This document shows positions 46,980-59,550 of a DNA stretch of 64,000 bases, in pieces (the first letter of the stretch is position 1; every line of letters begins with the position of its first letter). The translations under genes and the position numbers were made by a program. The notes beneath the pieces were generated by a model that worked only from the letters and a program-made list of their open reading frames with translations, did no database searches and was not told where the DNA came from. The stretch is taken from positions 26,514,293-26,578,292 of the forward strand of contig NC_079514.1 in the NCBI RefSeq assembly GCF_000801105.2. The letters are read 5' to 3'. The DNA comes from Raphanus sativus (taxonomy: Eukaryota > Streptophyta > Magnoliopsida > Brassicales > Brassicaceae).

Positions 46980-48207
46980 AGGAGCAACTTCCTACACACT
47001 ACTCTCCGACGTCGAACTCTCCATCCCCAAAGCACCCGTCCAGATGCTTCGTCCCATCACCATCAAAAGCCCCTTTGGCGAAGTAACCTCCCGAAACATG
47101 AGGAAGATCCAGCCCTTCGGTCATCGCAGACACGTCGAACTCTCCGAGCTCGATTCCTTTCTCTCCTGATCGCTCTGATTCACCCGAAGCCAATAGATTC
47201 TTGCATATTATCTCCTTCAGAAGGTTGATCCTCGTGACGACCTCCCCAAGCTGAAGCTCATCAACGACCTTAGACCGCTCGCCTTCCCATTTCTCCTTCA
47301 AAGACGTCAGAATATCCAGATAACAATCAGCCAAACCTTTCTTGGCCTCATAAATCGAACTTCAAAGAACGTCGGCATGCTTTGAGCCATCCGACTCCAG
47401 CTGCGACTCAAGGGAGGAAACTTGTTTCGAGGGTCGACTTCCTCTCGTTTTCAGCAATACAAAGACGAGCTTCGAGCAAAGTAATTCGGTTCTCCGATTC
47501 TTCTGCAACAGACAAACGATCGGCGTTGGCACGATCACGCTCCTGCAATAGTTTCAGGTTTGACTTCAGTTCCCTCACGACCCTCTTAACTTCGAGGAGC
47601 TCTTCAGATCGCGAAACATCTTGGAGAAGCCGTTCCAAGGTCGCCGCGAACTCGTTATTAGCCTCCATGGCCTATAAATCATAAAAGGTTCAGAATAAGC
47701 TCGAACAAGTCGTTCAAAAGATAAGCAAACCAACCTTGGCATGGGCCACCGCCATCTTGACGTAAGCTTCATGCTCGGTCATGTTCTGAAGGGAAGGAAG
47801 CGGGCAACCAGCGGGCTTAAAGTGCCTTACTAGATGAGACACACTATCTGGATCCTCCGTAATTGGACAATCCTTGGAGTGCGTAAATTGCTAATGAAAC
47901 GGCTTCGCGACCCCGTCACCAAGAGAACTCGGGCGATGGTCAGAACCATTTGTCTTCGCCTTCTTGGAGGGACGTTCGTGACCTTCCGAGCCAGTAAGAC
48001 TACTCGACTTTACACAGATAGCCGAGTCCTTACCACCAGGTTCCTTGCCCTCTTGTCTAGAAGGAACCTGGGAAGTCGAGTTTCCTCACGAAGAACTTCA
48101 GTAAGCGCTTCGCTAACATCACCGGATCGAATCCTCTCCGCGCCGACGTTGCCGGCTCGATTCCTTGACTTATCGGCCTCGCGGGGATTCGATCTTCTTG
48201 TTGACAT
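46980..48207 (-). pseudogene. C-terminal part of a Tat antisense ORF, inverted piece of D
   Basis: Minus-strand frames follow one another: 48207-48010 (MSTRRSNPREADKSRNR), a basic region near 47900, a stretch near 47870-47800 with PxxQNMTEHEAYVKMAVAHA-type sequence across a frame change, 47668-47408 (EANNEFAATLERLLQDV, heptads) and 47334-46999 (SLKEKWEGERSKVVDELQLGE, acidic tail). These are the coiled-coil C terminus expected after exons 1-2 at 21559-26113, but now on the opposite strand. Several frameshifts. Confidence 0.65.
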
Positions 48208-48854
48208 AATCGCTTTATTTGAAAAGAAAGAAGGGAGTTCAAAAGTTGTTCGGATGAAATCTAAGTCAAAAATTCGAGGCCTTATAAAGAACGAAGTACT
48301 ACGAATATCCTAACAAAAAGGATTTTAACAAATCCGAAACACCAAAGATTCATTTATCTCAAAAAATAAAGAAAAGGATAATATCCAAGAATTAAACCCT
48401 TGAAATCTAGAAAAAATAGGGATTTCCGCGGTATCATAATTATCCAACAACCAGAACAAGATAAAAAAAAAAGAATTAGGAACTCGCGTCGCCCCCCGCG
48501 TTTGTCGGCTCCCCAAGATCTAACTCCTCCGACACTTGCGGGAGATCGAGCTAAGAGATAGCCCAACTCGAGGAAGGGCAGGTGATAGAACCAAAATCGA
48601 GCACCGTTCTTTTTGTTCATGGACACGAACCAAAATGGCGATCTTGTCAACCAGCTCGACCAAACCGAGGTTTCACCATCAGTTCATGAAGATCACCCGA
48701 CCAACCAGCCCGACCAGCCCGCGTGCGTCCTTGTCCTTACGCGATGGACCCGATCATCATGGATGAACCTGGACGCTTGGACGAATCCTGACCAGTCTAC
48801 ATCAGAATCCACAATCTTGACCAGACTTCATCATTTTCCGCAACCTTGACCAAG
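48208..48854. other. Unassigned fragment between Tat and LTR pieces
   Basis: No solid gene. 48250-48500 is AT-rich and could be an intron of the inverted antisense ORF. 48541-48850 has a short proline/aspartate-rich open stretch (NQPDQPACVLV) repeating NQ-PDQP-like units. I cannot assign it to a family. Confidence 0.35.
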
Positions 48855-49184
48855 ACTACATCAATTTCTACAACTTTGACTCGGTAATAATTATTTAGTC
48901 AAATGTTGTATTTTCTAGACATTTTTTCCGCACTTTATTTATGTTTCTCTTTGACTACATCTAGTATAAATATGTAGTCACTTTCATGAATAAAATCAGA
49001 TCAATTTGGTTGTTTATTTTTGTTCTTCTTCTCTGAGTGAGAGAGAGTTCTTTAGCTAGTTCATCGGTTTGAACCGGCTTGTTGATTTGGTGGTCAGCCA
49101 ATCATCTGTGTGTGTTAGCCAACACATTCATCCGTTCTTTGGTGGTTAGCCTTAGATCGTTGGTATATCAAGAGTCATTCCGCA
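48855..49184 (+). repeat. Fragment of an unidentified LTR
   Basis: Has LTR-like signals: AGTATAAATATG (TATA, ~48970), ATGAATAAAATC (poly-A signal, ~48987), CT-rich then GAGAGAGAG, and TTGGTATATCAAGAG near 49160, which could be a mutated copia PBS. It ends at about 49184 where element C gag begins abruptly. Confidence 0.35.
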
Positions 49185-49188
49185 CCTC

Positions 49189-50705
49189 TTGACTGATATT
49201 CACGTTCAATCATCCATCGATACTCAGACAGCATCGTCGATCGATACCGTTCGCCGATCCACATCTTTCGACACTACCCAACGTACATCGATCGATACTA
49301 ACCCGCGAGGCATGGTTGCGATTGTTATCCTCACGCAGGGCGAGAATGGAAACCTGTATGACCAAGATGGTCATCTGCGTAATGCAACAGGTCAGAAGCT
49401 AGATGCACAAGGAAACATAATCCCTGAGCCGGAAGCTGAGGCTACAGGAGAAGCTCAAACACGATAGTTGGCAGACTACAATCGTCCTGATGAGTACTAC
49501 AACAACAGATCAGCTATTCGACTTCTAGAGATTTAGAAGCCAAACTTCGAGCTCAAGCGTCGGTACTACTCTCTCGTGTCACAGATACCTTACTCTGGGT
49601 TATCACACGAGCATCCTATGGACCATCTGGAGAGGTTCAAGGATCTTATTGCTGCTATTAGTATGGATGGAGTCCCTGAGGACTACCTACTCTGCAAGCT
49701 CTTCAAATACTCATTGATTGGAGAAGCTTCACACTAGCTCAAGCAGCTACCTACAAGATCACTGACATCCTGGGCCGACATCAAAAACGTCTTCTTGCGT
49801 AATTTCTTTGATGAGGCACGTGCTGAAGACTTAAGGAGCAAAATCGCCATTTTCGCGCAAAAGCCTGGTGAGACTTTTAAAGACGCGTGGATCAGATTTA
49901 AGTTCTTCCAGCGAGACTGTCCACACCATGGATTCAATGAAGTGCAGCTGTTAAGCACTTTCTACAAAGGTATCGCATTGAGGTATCAGATGGCTCTTGA
50001 TACTGCTAGCGATGGGAACTTCAACACCAGGAATCCAATAGAGGCTATGAGACTTATTGAGAACCTAGCCAACAGCAGCAGCACCAAGAACACTGACTCT
50101 GACAAGAAGAAATCGGTTGCAGCCATCGGGGAGAACCAGATGAATGAAGTCAGAGCTAAGATAGATGCTTTACATGCATTTTTGGGGCAGCCAGTCTGCT
50201 CAGCTGAAGAAGGAGAGGCTAGAGAAGATGATACATAGGAAGATGTGAACTACATTGGAGGTCCTGGATTTCAGAAATATGGAAACCAGAGTGGAAACAT
50301 AAACTTTTTTGGCAGTGGTCAGAAGAGTAACTACAACCAGAGTTCACAGTATCAGAAACCCTTAACAACACCAGGAACTACGGCAACTCAGCTTACCAAA
50401 ATCCACCACCACCCACCCAGGAGAGTAAGTTTGATGCCATGATTGATAGAGTTTTTGAAGGACAGCAGAAGCTTACAGTGGATTTTAATGGAAAGATTAT
50501 ACACCATTTGTACTCAAGTTAGGAAGCTTGAGACACAAATTGTCCAAACTAAAGACTCTATCAGGAGAATTGGAAATTCTAAGGAAGTAGGGGAAGGAAG
50601 CATGAAACACCACGTGAATGCCATTATAGATGATGATTTCTGGAAAGTGGTGAAGCATGAGAAGCTACAAGAAGGAGATTTCGAAGTGGAAAGTTCACTA
50701 AGTTT
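49189..50705 (+). pseudogene. gag of element C
   Basis: Collinear with the gag of A and B. Stops: TAG after EEAQTR (shared with B), TAG in LEI*KPNFELK (shared with A), TAG for the Trp of the SHWLKQ block (49737), and TAG for Glu in DDT*EDVNY (50236). A deletion near 50490 removes part of the helical C terminus. The open piece 49795-50238 holds DEARAEDLRSKIA to QPVCSAEEGE. Confidence 0.8.
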
Positions 50706-51443
50706 CGGAGGATCACAATGGTGTCGATCGACACCAACTAGTCCACATCGATCGACACTAACGATGTCACTTCCAGATACGACTGCAGATTGTAACGCAG
50801 TTAGGATTTTGACACACGCTGAATTCACGGCTTCGCATCCTCATCCACCCACCCCCACCTACGAAGATATCGACCGACGAGACAAGCCACTCATCAATCG
50901 ACACAAAGATGAGACACGCAGCGATCGACCCTTTACTCTACCTATCGATCGACGCGCACCTCTCACATACCGAGTGAACCTACCATCGATTGCCAGCAAC
51001 CGAATCAATGCACTCCGACCCACACCGAAACCACAAGCTGACCCTGCAGAGACTACTAGTAACCCTTCAGACACTACACCAACATCAGAGGGAACTGAAG
51101 GAAGAAGGTTAAGGAGTAGAAAGGAGAAAACTCCTAAGAACCTTAAGAGGGAAGCTAATGAGAAGGAGATTGATGGTTTCACTAAGAGAGTTATCAGAAT
51201 CCCACTAGAGAAACCCTTTGATGTACTTCACAAGTAGATTGTGGATGTTCTTCAGAGAAACAAGGGAGACTGAAAATGACATTAGGCGAATGTTTGACAA
51301 TGTCAGAGAAGATATGAGGAAGAGGATCACATTGAAGAAGAATAGTGATCCTGGAAGTTTGCAATACCCTGTGTAGTACAAGGGATTGAGTTTCTTCATG
51401 CACTATGTGACACTGGTTCTTCAGTAAGCATCTTACCAAAGGT
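50706..51443 (+). pseudogene. Linker and protease N-terminal half of element C
   Basis: Linker with EDIDRRDKPLINRH and SID motifs, basic KEKTPKNLKREA patch, then frames with VRDDMRKR-type sequence and the protease start up to DTGSSVSILPK. The hAT inserted in the codons after ILPKV. The rest of the protease begins at 55234. Small indels near 51225 and 51352 also break it. Confidence 0.78.
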
Positions 51444-51764
51444 TAGGCCTGGGCGTTCGGGTACCCGTTGGCGTTCGGGTCGGGTTTTTCGGATTTCGGT
51501 TCTAAAAAATAATACCCTATAGGTCCCATTCTAGATATTTTCTTACTACGGTCCGGGATCGGATATAACTTCTCGGGTTCGGATCGGTTTTGTAATACAA
51601 TCTAAAACCCATAAAATAACCATATATCATTTTGGTTCGGGTTTTTTTGGATCGGTTCGGGTTTAACTGAAGTAAAATTCAAAAAACAAAAAAAAAAATT
51701 ATAAGAAACAAGAATGCATAATTGAAAATTACTCTTGAAAGTGAAACAGAGTTGAGTACAAAGT

Positions 51765-51900
51765 TTTTAAGACTGAAAATAACAACATCCGACATAATGA
51801 AACAACAACACATCTGAAACTGAAAATAGCATCATCCGAGAATGTTTTGAAACTGAAAATAGCATCACCCGACAAGGTTTTGAAACTGAAATAACAAAAA
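51765..51900. repeat. Short tandem repeat in the hAT 3' region
   Basis: About three units of ~41 bp built on TTTTGAAACTGAAAATAGCATCA with CCGA. Downstream of the transposase stop. Confidence 0.55.
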
Positions 51901-52171
51901 GAAAGCAACAAATAGAACTGACAAACAACAAAGTGAGGGACATTGGAAGTTTGGAACAATCTTGAGCTTAGGAGTACTTGACAATCATGATGACTCCTGC
52001 CAAAGAAAATTGTGAAAATTAAGCCAAATGAAACTAAAACAGAAGCAAATCATTGTAAACTAAAGGTTTTTTTTTGTGCGATACCTTAGAAGTGATGAGG
52101 CTCTTGATGTCATATAGCATATTCTGATGCAAAGACAGAACAAAACAAATCAATACAAAAAAAATAAAAAG

Positions 52172-54532
52172 CTAAAATGTTAGAACTTGTAAGATATAAG
52201 ATGACATACCTCTCTCAATCTTTTCCTGTTCTTCAATGTCTTCAAGGATCTGTGCATTAGTAAGCACTCTTGACTCGCAGTGAATATCTTGCTTAAGCCA
52301 TTGTTCAGTACACATCAATACCTCAACCATGAAGTGAGTAAGACAGCTTCGAGATGGGCTTATGATCCTTCCACCAGTACTGAAAGCACTCTCAGATGCA
52401 ACAGAAGAAACCTGCAGTGCAAGAACATCCTTTGCAATCTGTGAGAGAATCGGGAACTTGGTACAGTTTCGCTTCCAAAACGAGAGGACATCATACTCGA
52501 CACCAGGCAGCAAATCTGGATTCTCAACTCCTTCTTTCAAGTATATATCTAGCTCGTCCCTATTGTCTTTGACTCCAATCTCATTAAGCATCTCCTTGTA
52601 CCTTCGGTCGATTCTCCTGTAACCTAAACCATCATCATCCACATCCATACTAACCATGCTCAGCTCTCGACTACAAGAATTGGATCGACTGTTGCTATTT
52701 TTTGCTTCATCAGGCTTCCCACCAGCTGTCTTCGCATATCTTTTACCATACTCATTAAATAAACTGCGCACAATACTCATCACCGAATCATACATTGCTT
52801 TCCCTTCCAAACTGTCCTTCCCATAGAGCTCATCAAAACACAAGCTCGCAAGCACCATCTTCTTTGTTGGATCAAAAACGGTAGCCACAATTAACATCTT
52901 GTTGATGTTCTTCATTCCATCCCAGTACTTGTCAAACTTTTGGAACATCTCTGCAGCCTTACTCTTCAGCTGGTGATCTCTGCTCTGACTTAACGCCATT
53001 AGGTTGGTGGCTATGTTGACAATCTCCTCATAACACTTGTAAGCATTGACTGTTGTTGATGCAGACACGACCAGTGTGGAGTTGTAGAAGATCACCAAGA
53101 ACCGACCTAGCCTCTCTATTGCTTTCCAGTCAGTGTATTGAGGAGGTCCAGCTCTCTTAATTCCGTTATCCATCTCCAGAAAATAATCATTGTAGAGTTT
53201 ATCCTCTTCCTCCATCTTATCAAACGCTACTCTAAACTTCAGGGCTGTACTCAACATCAAGTAAGTGGAGTTCCACCTAGTAGTAACATCTAAAGGCAAG
53301 CTTCCCCTAGTTATTCTACCAGATTCTACTTTCTGCTCAAAGGATATCAACCTATTTCCTGAACCTCTAACATACACTACAGCATTACGAACTGCATCCA
53401 CACTCTCAATCGCATCAGACAATCCGTCCTTCACAATCAGGTTAATGATGTGTGCACAACATCTCATATGCAAGAATTCCCCATCTAAAACTAATGCATC
53501 ATCAGAAACTGAAGAGAACTGAGTGTGAAATCTCCTCAATGCGGATGAATTAGCAGTTGCATTGTCAACAGTTATGCAGAATATTTTCTCAATTCCCCAA
53601 TCAGCCAAGACATCTAAAAGGACCTTAGAAATTGTCTGACCTTTGTGATCACTGACATGTTTGAATCCTATGATAAGCTTCCTCAGTCGCCAAAAATCAT
53701 CAACGTAATGCGCAGTAACCACCATGTAACTTACCTCTGTATAGAATAAAAAAAAATAGTATCAGTACTGATACTAATTTAACTTAATAATTTACGATTT
53801 AAGAAACTACTTACTAGTTATTTTTGCCTCCCAAATATCAGTGGTCAGAGATACTCTTTGCTTGTTTGCTACAAACCACTTCTTCATAGCAAGCTTCCTC
53901 TGGAAGTACATCTTAACAATTTCCCTTGTTGATGTCCTCCTTGACACAGGTTTGTCTAATTGCATCTGCAGAGATAAGAAAATATTATATAAGCAAAGTG
54001 AGGACTATTCCAAAATTGAAATTACTAAATTGTTACATACCTTGTTGCAAAAGTGTTTCCAAGCCACACCTTCTACCCAGCACAATGGTAACTCTCCTAT
54101 CACCATCATCTCCCTGGTTGCTTCTCTGTAAGTTTCTTCACTGACCTTTGCAGTCATCACCTCTCCTTCTTCAGTTATGATTTGCTGACTTGAGCTCTGG
54201 CCGTCTGAAAACGCAAAGTACTGTTTGCATATGCTGATATGCTTCAGCAAGTTTGATGTTCCCGATTTTGATTTGCAACAGAACCTCTTCTTGCAGTAAT
54301 GACAAATGCATTTGTCACGGTTGTTCTTTGTCCTTGTGAAATGGTTCCAGATTTTGGACCTTGGCGGAAGAATCCTAGGAGCTTTCGTAGCATTGAACAT
54401 TTCTCCACTGCCACCAGAAGAATCTTTACGTTTGTCTCTACTATCCGGAGTAGGCAATTCTTGGTCTTCTTCGTCTTCAACATCTTTGCTGTTCTCAAAT
54501 GAAACACGGTTTGGAGTTGATGAAGAATCCAT
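52172..54532 (-). CDS. hAT transposase (BED finger, three exons)
   Basis: Predicted joins: exon 1 54532-54041, exon 2 53965-53815, exon 3 53736-52172, all with GT/AG borders and continuous frame, about 735 aa. Exon 1 has an acidic N terminus and a BED zinc finger (SKIWNHFTR, CICHYCKKRFCCKSKSG, LLKHISIC). Exon 2 starts MQLDKPVSRR and ends near TTDIWEAKIT. Exon 3 has the RNase H-like core (VTAHYVDDFWRL, HKGQTISKVL, CITVDNATAN) and the hAT dimerisation region (VASESAFSTGGRIISPSRSCL). The conserved D/D/E positions can be placed at TTDIW, TVDNA and SESAF. A GGTATGT donor at 52204 could splice to a short last exon with stop at 52110. It should act in the nucleus on its own TIRs. Confidence 0.85.
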
Positions 54533-54584
54533 CTGAAACAAGTTAAATGGAACTATTATCAGACAAGTAAAATGAAACAATACT

Positions 54585-54715
54585 CTGTCAACTAGACAAA
54601 CGAGAGGTCTACAACTACACAAACTACACAACGGTCTATAATCAAATACACAAACGAGAAGTATACAACTACACAAGCTACACAATGGTCTATAATCAAT
54701 TATCAACATCACGAA
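54585..54715. repeat. Short tandem repeat upstream of the hAT transposase
   Basis: Two to three units of ~53 bp (ACAAACGAGA, CTACAACTACACAA, CTACACAA, GGTCTATAATCAA). Lies in the promoter or 5' leader of the transposase gene. Confidence 0.5.
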
Positions 54716-55233
54716 ACATTGAAACCTTTCAATCACAAGACAAAATAAGATGAAGAATTAAACAAACCTCAGATTTATTTTGAGAAATGGCAGATGGTGG
54801 AGATGGAGAGAATTCCCAATTTCGGGTTGCAAACATAACTCTCTTCGATCTTAGATTTATACTCGATTAGGTTTTTTCTAGATTAAGAAGACGAGGAATC
54901 GCCTCGCGTGAATCGCCTCGCGTGAACAGAGATGAACTGGGAAACCTAAATTATTTATGATACGCCGTACGCGTGTTCGACCTTTTGATATTATCGAATA
55001 TATATTTATATTATTTATTATACAAGTATATTTATACCAGCATATGTATATATATTTCGGTTATTTCGGGTTACATTTCGGATATTGGATTAAACCGAAC
55101 CGACCCCGATAACCGATATATCGACAAATCAAAACCGATCGGGTATTTCAAAAAATATTTAACCGAACCGATCTCATTTTTTCGGGTCGGGTTCGGGTTC
55201 GGGTTCGGGTTTTGGATAATATGCCCAGGCCTA

Positions 55234-55623
55234 CCAAAGGTTATGGCAGACCATCTGGGTCTGAAAGTAGAGCATTCACCAGAGATCTTCACATTTGTGG
55301 ACTACACTCAGAAAAATTCTGGAGGCTTGATCAGAGACATGGAAGTGCAGATTGGTAATGCCATTGTCCCTGTGGATTTTCATGTCCTAGACATCAAGTT
55401 AAATTGGAACTCTTTCCTATTACTTGGAAGAGCATTTCTGGCTACAGTAGGAGCTATATATGACATGAACACCAACAGGATGTGCTTGACTATGATAGAT
55501 CCAGATATCCACTACGACCCTGTCAAACTTGGCAAACAACCAGCCAAAACCATGGAAAAAGAAGATGATCTTGGTATCATTGCAGTTTGTCATTGTGAAG
55601 TAGAGTATGAGACAGAGTACTAG
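55234..55623 (+). pseudogene. Protease C-terminal half of element C
   Basis: Encodes KVMADHLGLKVEHSPEIFTF, GGLIRDMEVQIG and LLLGRAFLATVGAIYDMN, in the same frame as the following post-protease region. The only barrier is TAG at 55621 (TCG in A). Separated from its active-site half by the hAT. Confidence 0.8.
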
Positions 55624-58178
55624 GGATCGATCGACGACCTCTCTACATCATCGATCGACACCAGCGAGTCAGAAGAGATCGACACCAACCATGGATTATC
55701 GATCGACAGAGGCACACCAGATGATGAACTCGACATACCAGATCATTGCTACCCAAATTTCGCCATCCAACCCAACATCAAAGAAGATGATTACTCAGTA
55801 AGAAGTTGGGCAGATAGCGGATTTCATGAAAGTTTTGCAGTAGATACATCCAGATCTTCCCAAAGTGGAAACCACAGTGAAGAATTTGATGAAGATTATT
55901 GGGAAGAAAGAGCTTGGGAAAACTACATGGAGAATGATAGATTTGCAAATCGTTTTCCCAAATCGATCGACATCCACTGTCCACCATCGATCGATTATCT
56001 ACTTCACCCAGCAAAACGACATCGTCCATCGATCGACATCGCCAGCATCACATCGATCGATATTGACCCAGACGACTTAAAGGACAAAATCGGAATTTCA
56101 TCGATTAGGGCAACAAATAGGTATATAAAGTTGTCAACATCAGCCACGAAAATTCAAACTTCAACAACTTATACCCAGCAGCTTCCAGCAACTAGCAACA
56201 TAACCATGGAGGACTGCAACATCAAGAACAATCGATCCAACCGTGTAGCTAGACGATCACCATCGATTGCCACCACCACTGCACCATCGATCGATTCCTT
56301 TACCAGAGCTCAATCTCGATCTTATGATTCATATGATATCAGGAATGTTTCACTAACACCTGATGAATTTTGTATTTTCAGGGACACAGATGGCTTTGCA
56401 AGAGCAATGGATGGAAGAGTTCTGCAAATATCTAGAGAAGACATAGCAGACATCCTTCAAGTTGCCAATGGACCAGACAACCTGTTCACACAGCAATGTG
56501 GCCATCCAGACATCATAGCTCACGTCCAAGACAACCACCACGTCACCATGAGGGAGGATACAGTTCCTCAGAGTTTCGGTCAACCTAGGAGTTCACCATC
56601 GATCGATATCGTTTCAACACCATCGATCGACGGCGAGCTACCCAGATCGATCGACAGAGCAAGAGTCAAATCGCCCGACAGACGTATTGAGTTTGGACGA
56701 CGTGCCTTTAATACCGATGGATCCAGACAATTCAGATGGGAAGCAAAGGACGAATTTGGTATCCACATAGATGAGTTTGGACATGCTAGAGGAGTTGATG
56801 GTGAAATCATCCCTGTCACCAAGGAGCACGTAAGGAGAATCCTGGAGAGAGCATCTCTTTTTCACAGGGGTTGCTTACGCCTTCCAGAACATTTACGCCC
56901 TTACCATGCGTACAGAACACCACCAGTACCCTATAGATGATATGGTGACTGATGTATGGAGAGCTTAGGCACACCTTGAGGCAGACTTTCGTACATTGGT
57001 GGAAGATACTTTCCAGCCTTTGGATAGAAGCTATGAAGCTCTCCAAAGTGATATGGCAGTGCTAAGAATGGAGATTGAGAGCATTAGAACCATGCTTGAG
57101 AAGGAAGGCACACCCCCTGTATCGATCGACACAGAACCTACACCATCGATCGACATCGGCAAGACTACATCCAAGGACCAACCAGAATGTTCATCACCTA
57201 AAAGAGATGAATGGGAGATTGCTTACATAAATACACGGATTGGAGACGTCTACAGCCCTCTCAACAACAATGTCAAATGGTTAAGCAAGAGGATTGATCT
57301 TCTCCAGAAAGAGTTGGTAACAATTCGCGAGAAAGGTCAGGCTCAGAATGCTACTTTTCCGTTAATCGACACAAACTCTTCATCATCGATCGACACAAGA
57401 TTCGCAGCAATGGAGGATAGGATGAAATCATACGAGGAAAGGCACAATCACTACAGTTCACCTATCATGTGATACCTGGATACACTGTCACAACGGTTGA
57501 ACGAGTTGCAACAAGACATTGGCATAGTTCAAGATCATCTTGGTCTTCGTGACAGAAACGCGACATCGATCGACAGGCTCAGACCTATATCGATCGACAT
57601 CGAGCAACCACCAGCGCAGACAGCATGCACAGCAGTAGAAGTTGATCAGATCAAACATGAGCTATACGAAGCTATGAATGCTAAGGAGGAAAGACTCAAC
57701 GGGAGAAGTGATGACATTGACGACACTCTCAACGAAAGAGTAAACAGCCTATGCAGAGCTACTCGTCTACTGAAGAATGAGATACGTGCTATGCAGTACC
57801 AAGGACAGCTTTCAGAATCGATCGACACAGTTACCACTGGATCGACCGACCGACATTACTCCTAGCGAAACGACCGACGCACATGTTGTAGCATCGATCG
57901 ACACAGAGTCCTTGGCAAACCGAGATCAGCAGACTCATGACCAGCATGACACATCACAAAATGAAGAACTGTCCGAGCACTCAACAATTGATTTCTATCA
58001 ACATCAGTTCGACATTGAAGATTTAGACAGAAGGCTACAAGTCATCAAAGCAGATTTAGCAAATATGCATCAAAGATGGACTAGACCAGATGATGCCACA
58101 AGAAGTTTCACTGCTACTGTGTTCAAAGATGAAGGAGACGTTTGCCCACCAGCAAACAACTGCTCCTACCACAACTGA
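55624..58178 (+). pseudogene. Post-protease SID-repeat region of element C
   Basis: Collinear with A and B. 55624-56940 stays in the protease frame and includes SIDIHCPPSIDYLLHPAKRH, FCIFRDTDGFARAMDG/ISREDIADIL and FGIHIDEFGHARGVDG/VTKEHVRRIL. Then a ~14-base deletion near 56935 and a TAG for CAG near 56967. 56996-57472 holds EWEIAYINTRIGDVYSPLNN; 57497-57865 and up to 58178 hold heptad-rich segments and more SID motifs. Ends NCSYHN-stop. Confidence 0.7.
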
Positions 58179-59550
58179 GTCACACACCCACCAAAGTCAA
58201 GCTAAATGACTATAACAAAACGCTGAGTCTGAGGCAACCCACTATTAGGTTTTCTTTTATTTTGTTTTAAAGTTATTTTTACATTTTTACTTTTATTTTT
58301 CGCATTTATTTTTGCAGATTCTTTTTAAAAAAGATCCAAGTAGAATGATGGTTTCGTCGACCGACACATTCCATTCAAATCGCTCGACACCACACGACCA
58401 TTACTAACGATCGATGTATAGCTTTACGTATCGATCGACGCCAATTGCGGTCAGGTTTAGTCGTTCTATCTTGTTACATTCAGTTCTTAAGATTTATTTA
58501 TTCACTCCGGCTGTGTTACACTGGGACAGTATAGTTTAAGTCTGGGGGGGGGGGAGTTTACTAATATGTTTTTTTTTTGTTTTTTTTATTAAAAATATTT
58601 TCAAATTATTTTTCACATAAGTACTAAATGGGGACATTGATATAGATTTATACTTGATTATCTAACCACTCTTTAGCACCATTCTAGATTTACTGATTGC
58701 AGATAGTACTAAAGATGCTAAAGTGGATCAACCTGTCACCTATATACACTAGCTGAGATTGTTTGAAGGAACCAAAGCTGACCTCCAACACTAATACTGA
58801 CTTTATTTGCTTGTCTTGGGGCTTGGAAATCACTGGATCGGAATCCTCTTACAAGTCTGGAAGGTAAAAGTCTATGTGTTTCTGGTTCCCTTCATTCACT
58901 CTCTTCGGCATCTCAAAGATCTAAGTTTTATGTTATATAAGATTGAAATGATTTCTTGAGAGGCAGAGGGGTAGGGGTGTATCCCACGACCTCGGTATTC
59001 TAAATCTCAGGGATTCACACATTGTGGAAACGAGGGATAGGTAAATTACCTGAGACCCCATTATTCGCTACACTTTGTCAAAATGTATGAGTTACAAATG
59101 CAAATGTCAATGAGATAGACTAGATGACCTTTGTGGCACCGAAACCTGTTGAAATTGAAACTAATAAGAGATTCAGAGAAGAGAGATGAGGGGGGAAAGG
59201 GATCGGAGAAGACTACCTGTGTGTTCAGATATTTGTTTGAGTTGAATCCATGTGCCCTTTGATCAATACTCCCAAGGTAAAGCCTGCACTTTTATTTTAT
59301 GTTAAGAAATGAGGTTAGTAGAGGGGAATGTCAGATAAGATTTGCTAAGTTGTGGACTAGATGAATTTGGTTGCTAAGCTAGGATAAGGCATAATGAACT
59401 TCTGTGATTATGATGTTTAGATATGAATTACAAACCCATAGAGTGATGACTTCAATATTTTGAATCTTTGAGTCTCTACTGTTTTCAAACCTTTTCCAAA
59501 GACTACTGGTTTTTGCTTGAGGACAAGCAAATGAGTAAGTCTGGGGGAGT
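58179..59550 (+). other. 3' non-coding region of element C
   Basis: Same modules as in A: degenerate AGGCAACCCAC hairpin (~58229), hairpin TTACACTG-GGA-CAGTATAG (imperfect, ~58516-58534) followed by AAGTCTG plus a run of ten G, and TTTGCTTG-AGGA-CAAGCAAA-type hairpin (~59513-59532) followed by AAGTCTGGGGGAGTT, the PPT. No ORF. Confidence 0.75.

Larger units (their letters stand above)
49185..51443 (+). mobile_element. Element C, left part (gag to protease), 5'-truncated
   Basis: Plus-strand copy of the A family that starts abruptly in the gag N terminus, at the position equal to ~4523 of A. 5' LTR, PBS and gag start are absent. It runs to the protease motif and is cut at 51443 by the hAT element. 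It continues at 55234. Confidence 0.85.
51444..55233 (-). mobile_element. hAT DNA transposon, apparently complete
   Basis: 3790 bp with 11-bp terminal inverted repeats TAGGCCTGGGC...GCCCAGGCCTA and a perfect 8-bp TSD CCAAAGGT (51436-51443, 55234-55241). Both subterminal regions are rich in TTCGGGT/ACCCGAA. It carries one transposase gene on the minus strand with three open exons. Perfect TIRs and TSD and an unbroken gene suggest recent insertion, after element C had already decayed. Confidence 0.92.
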
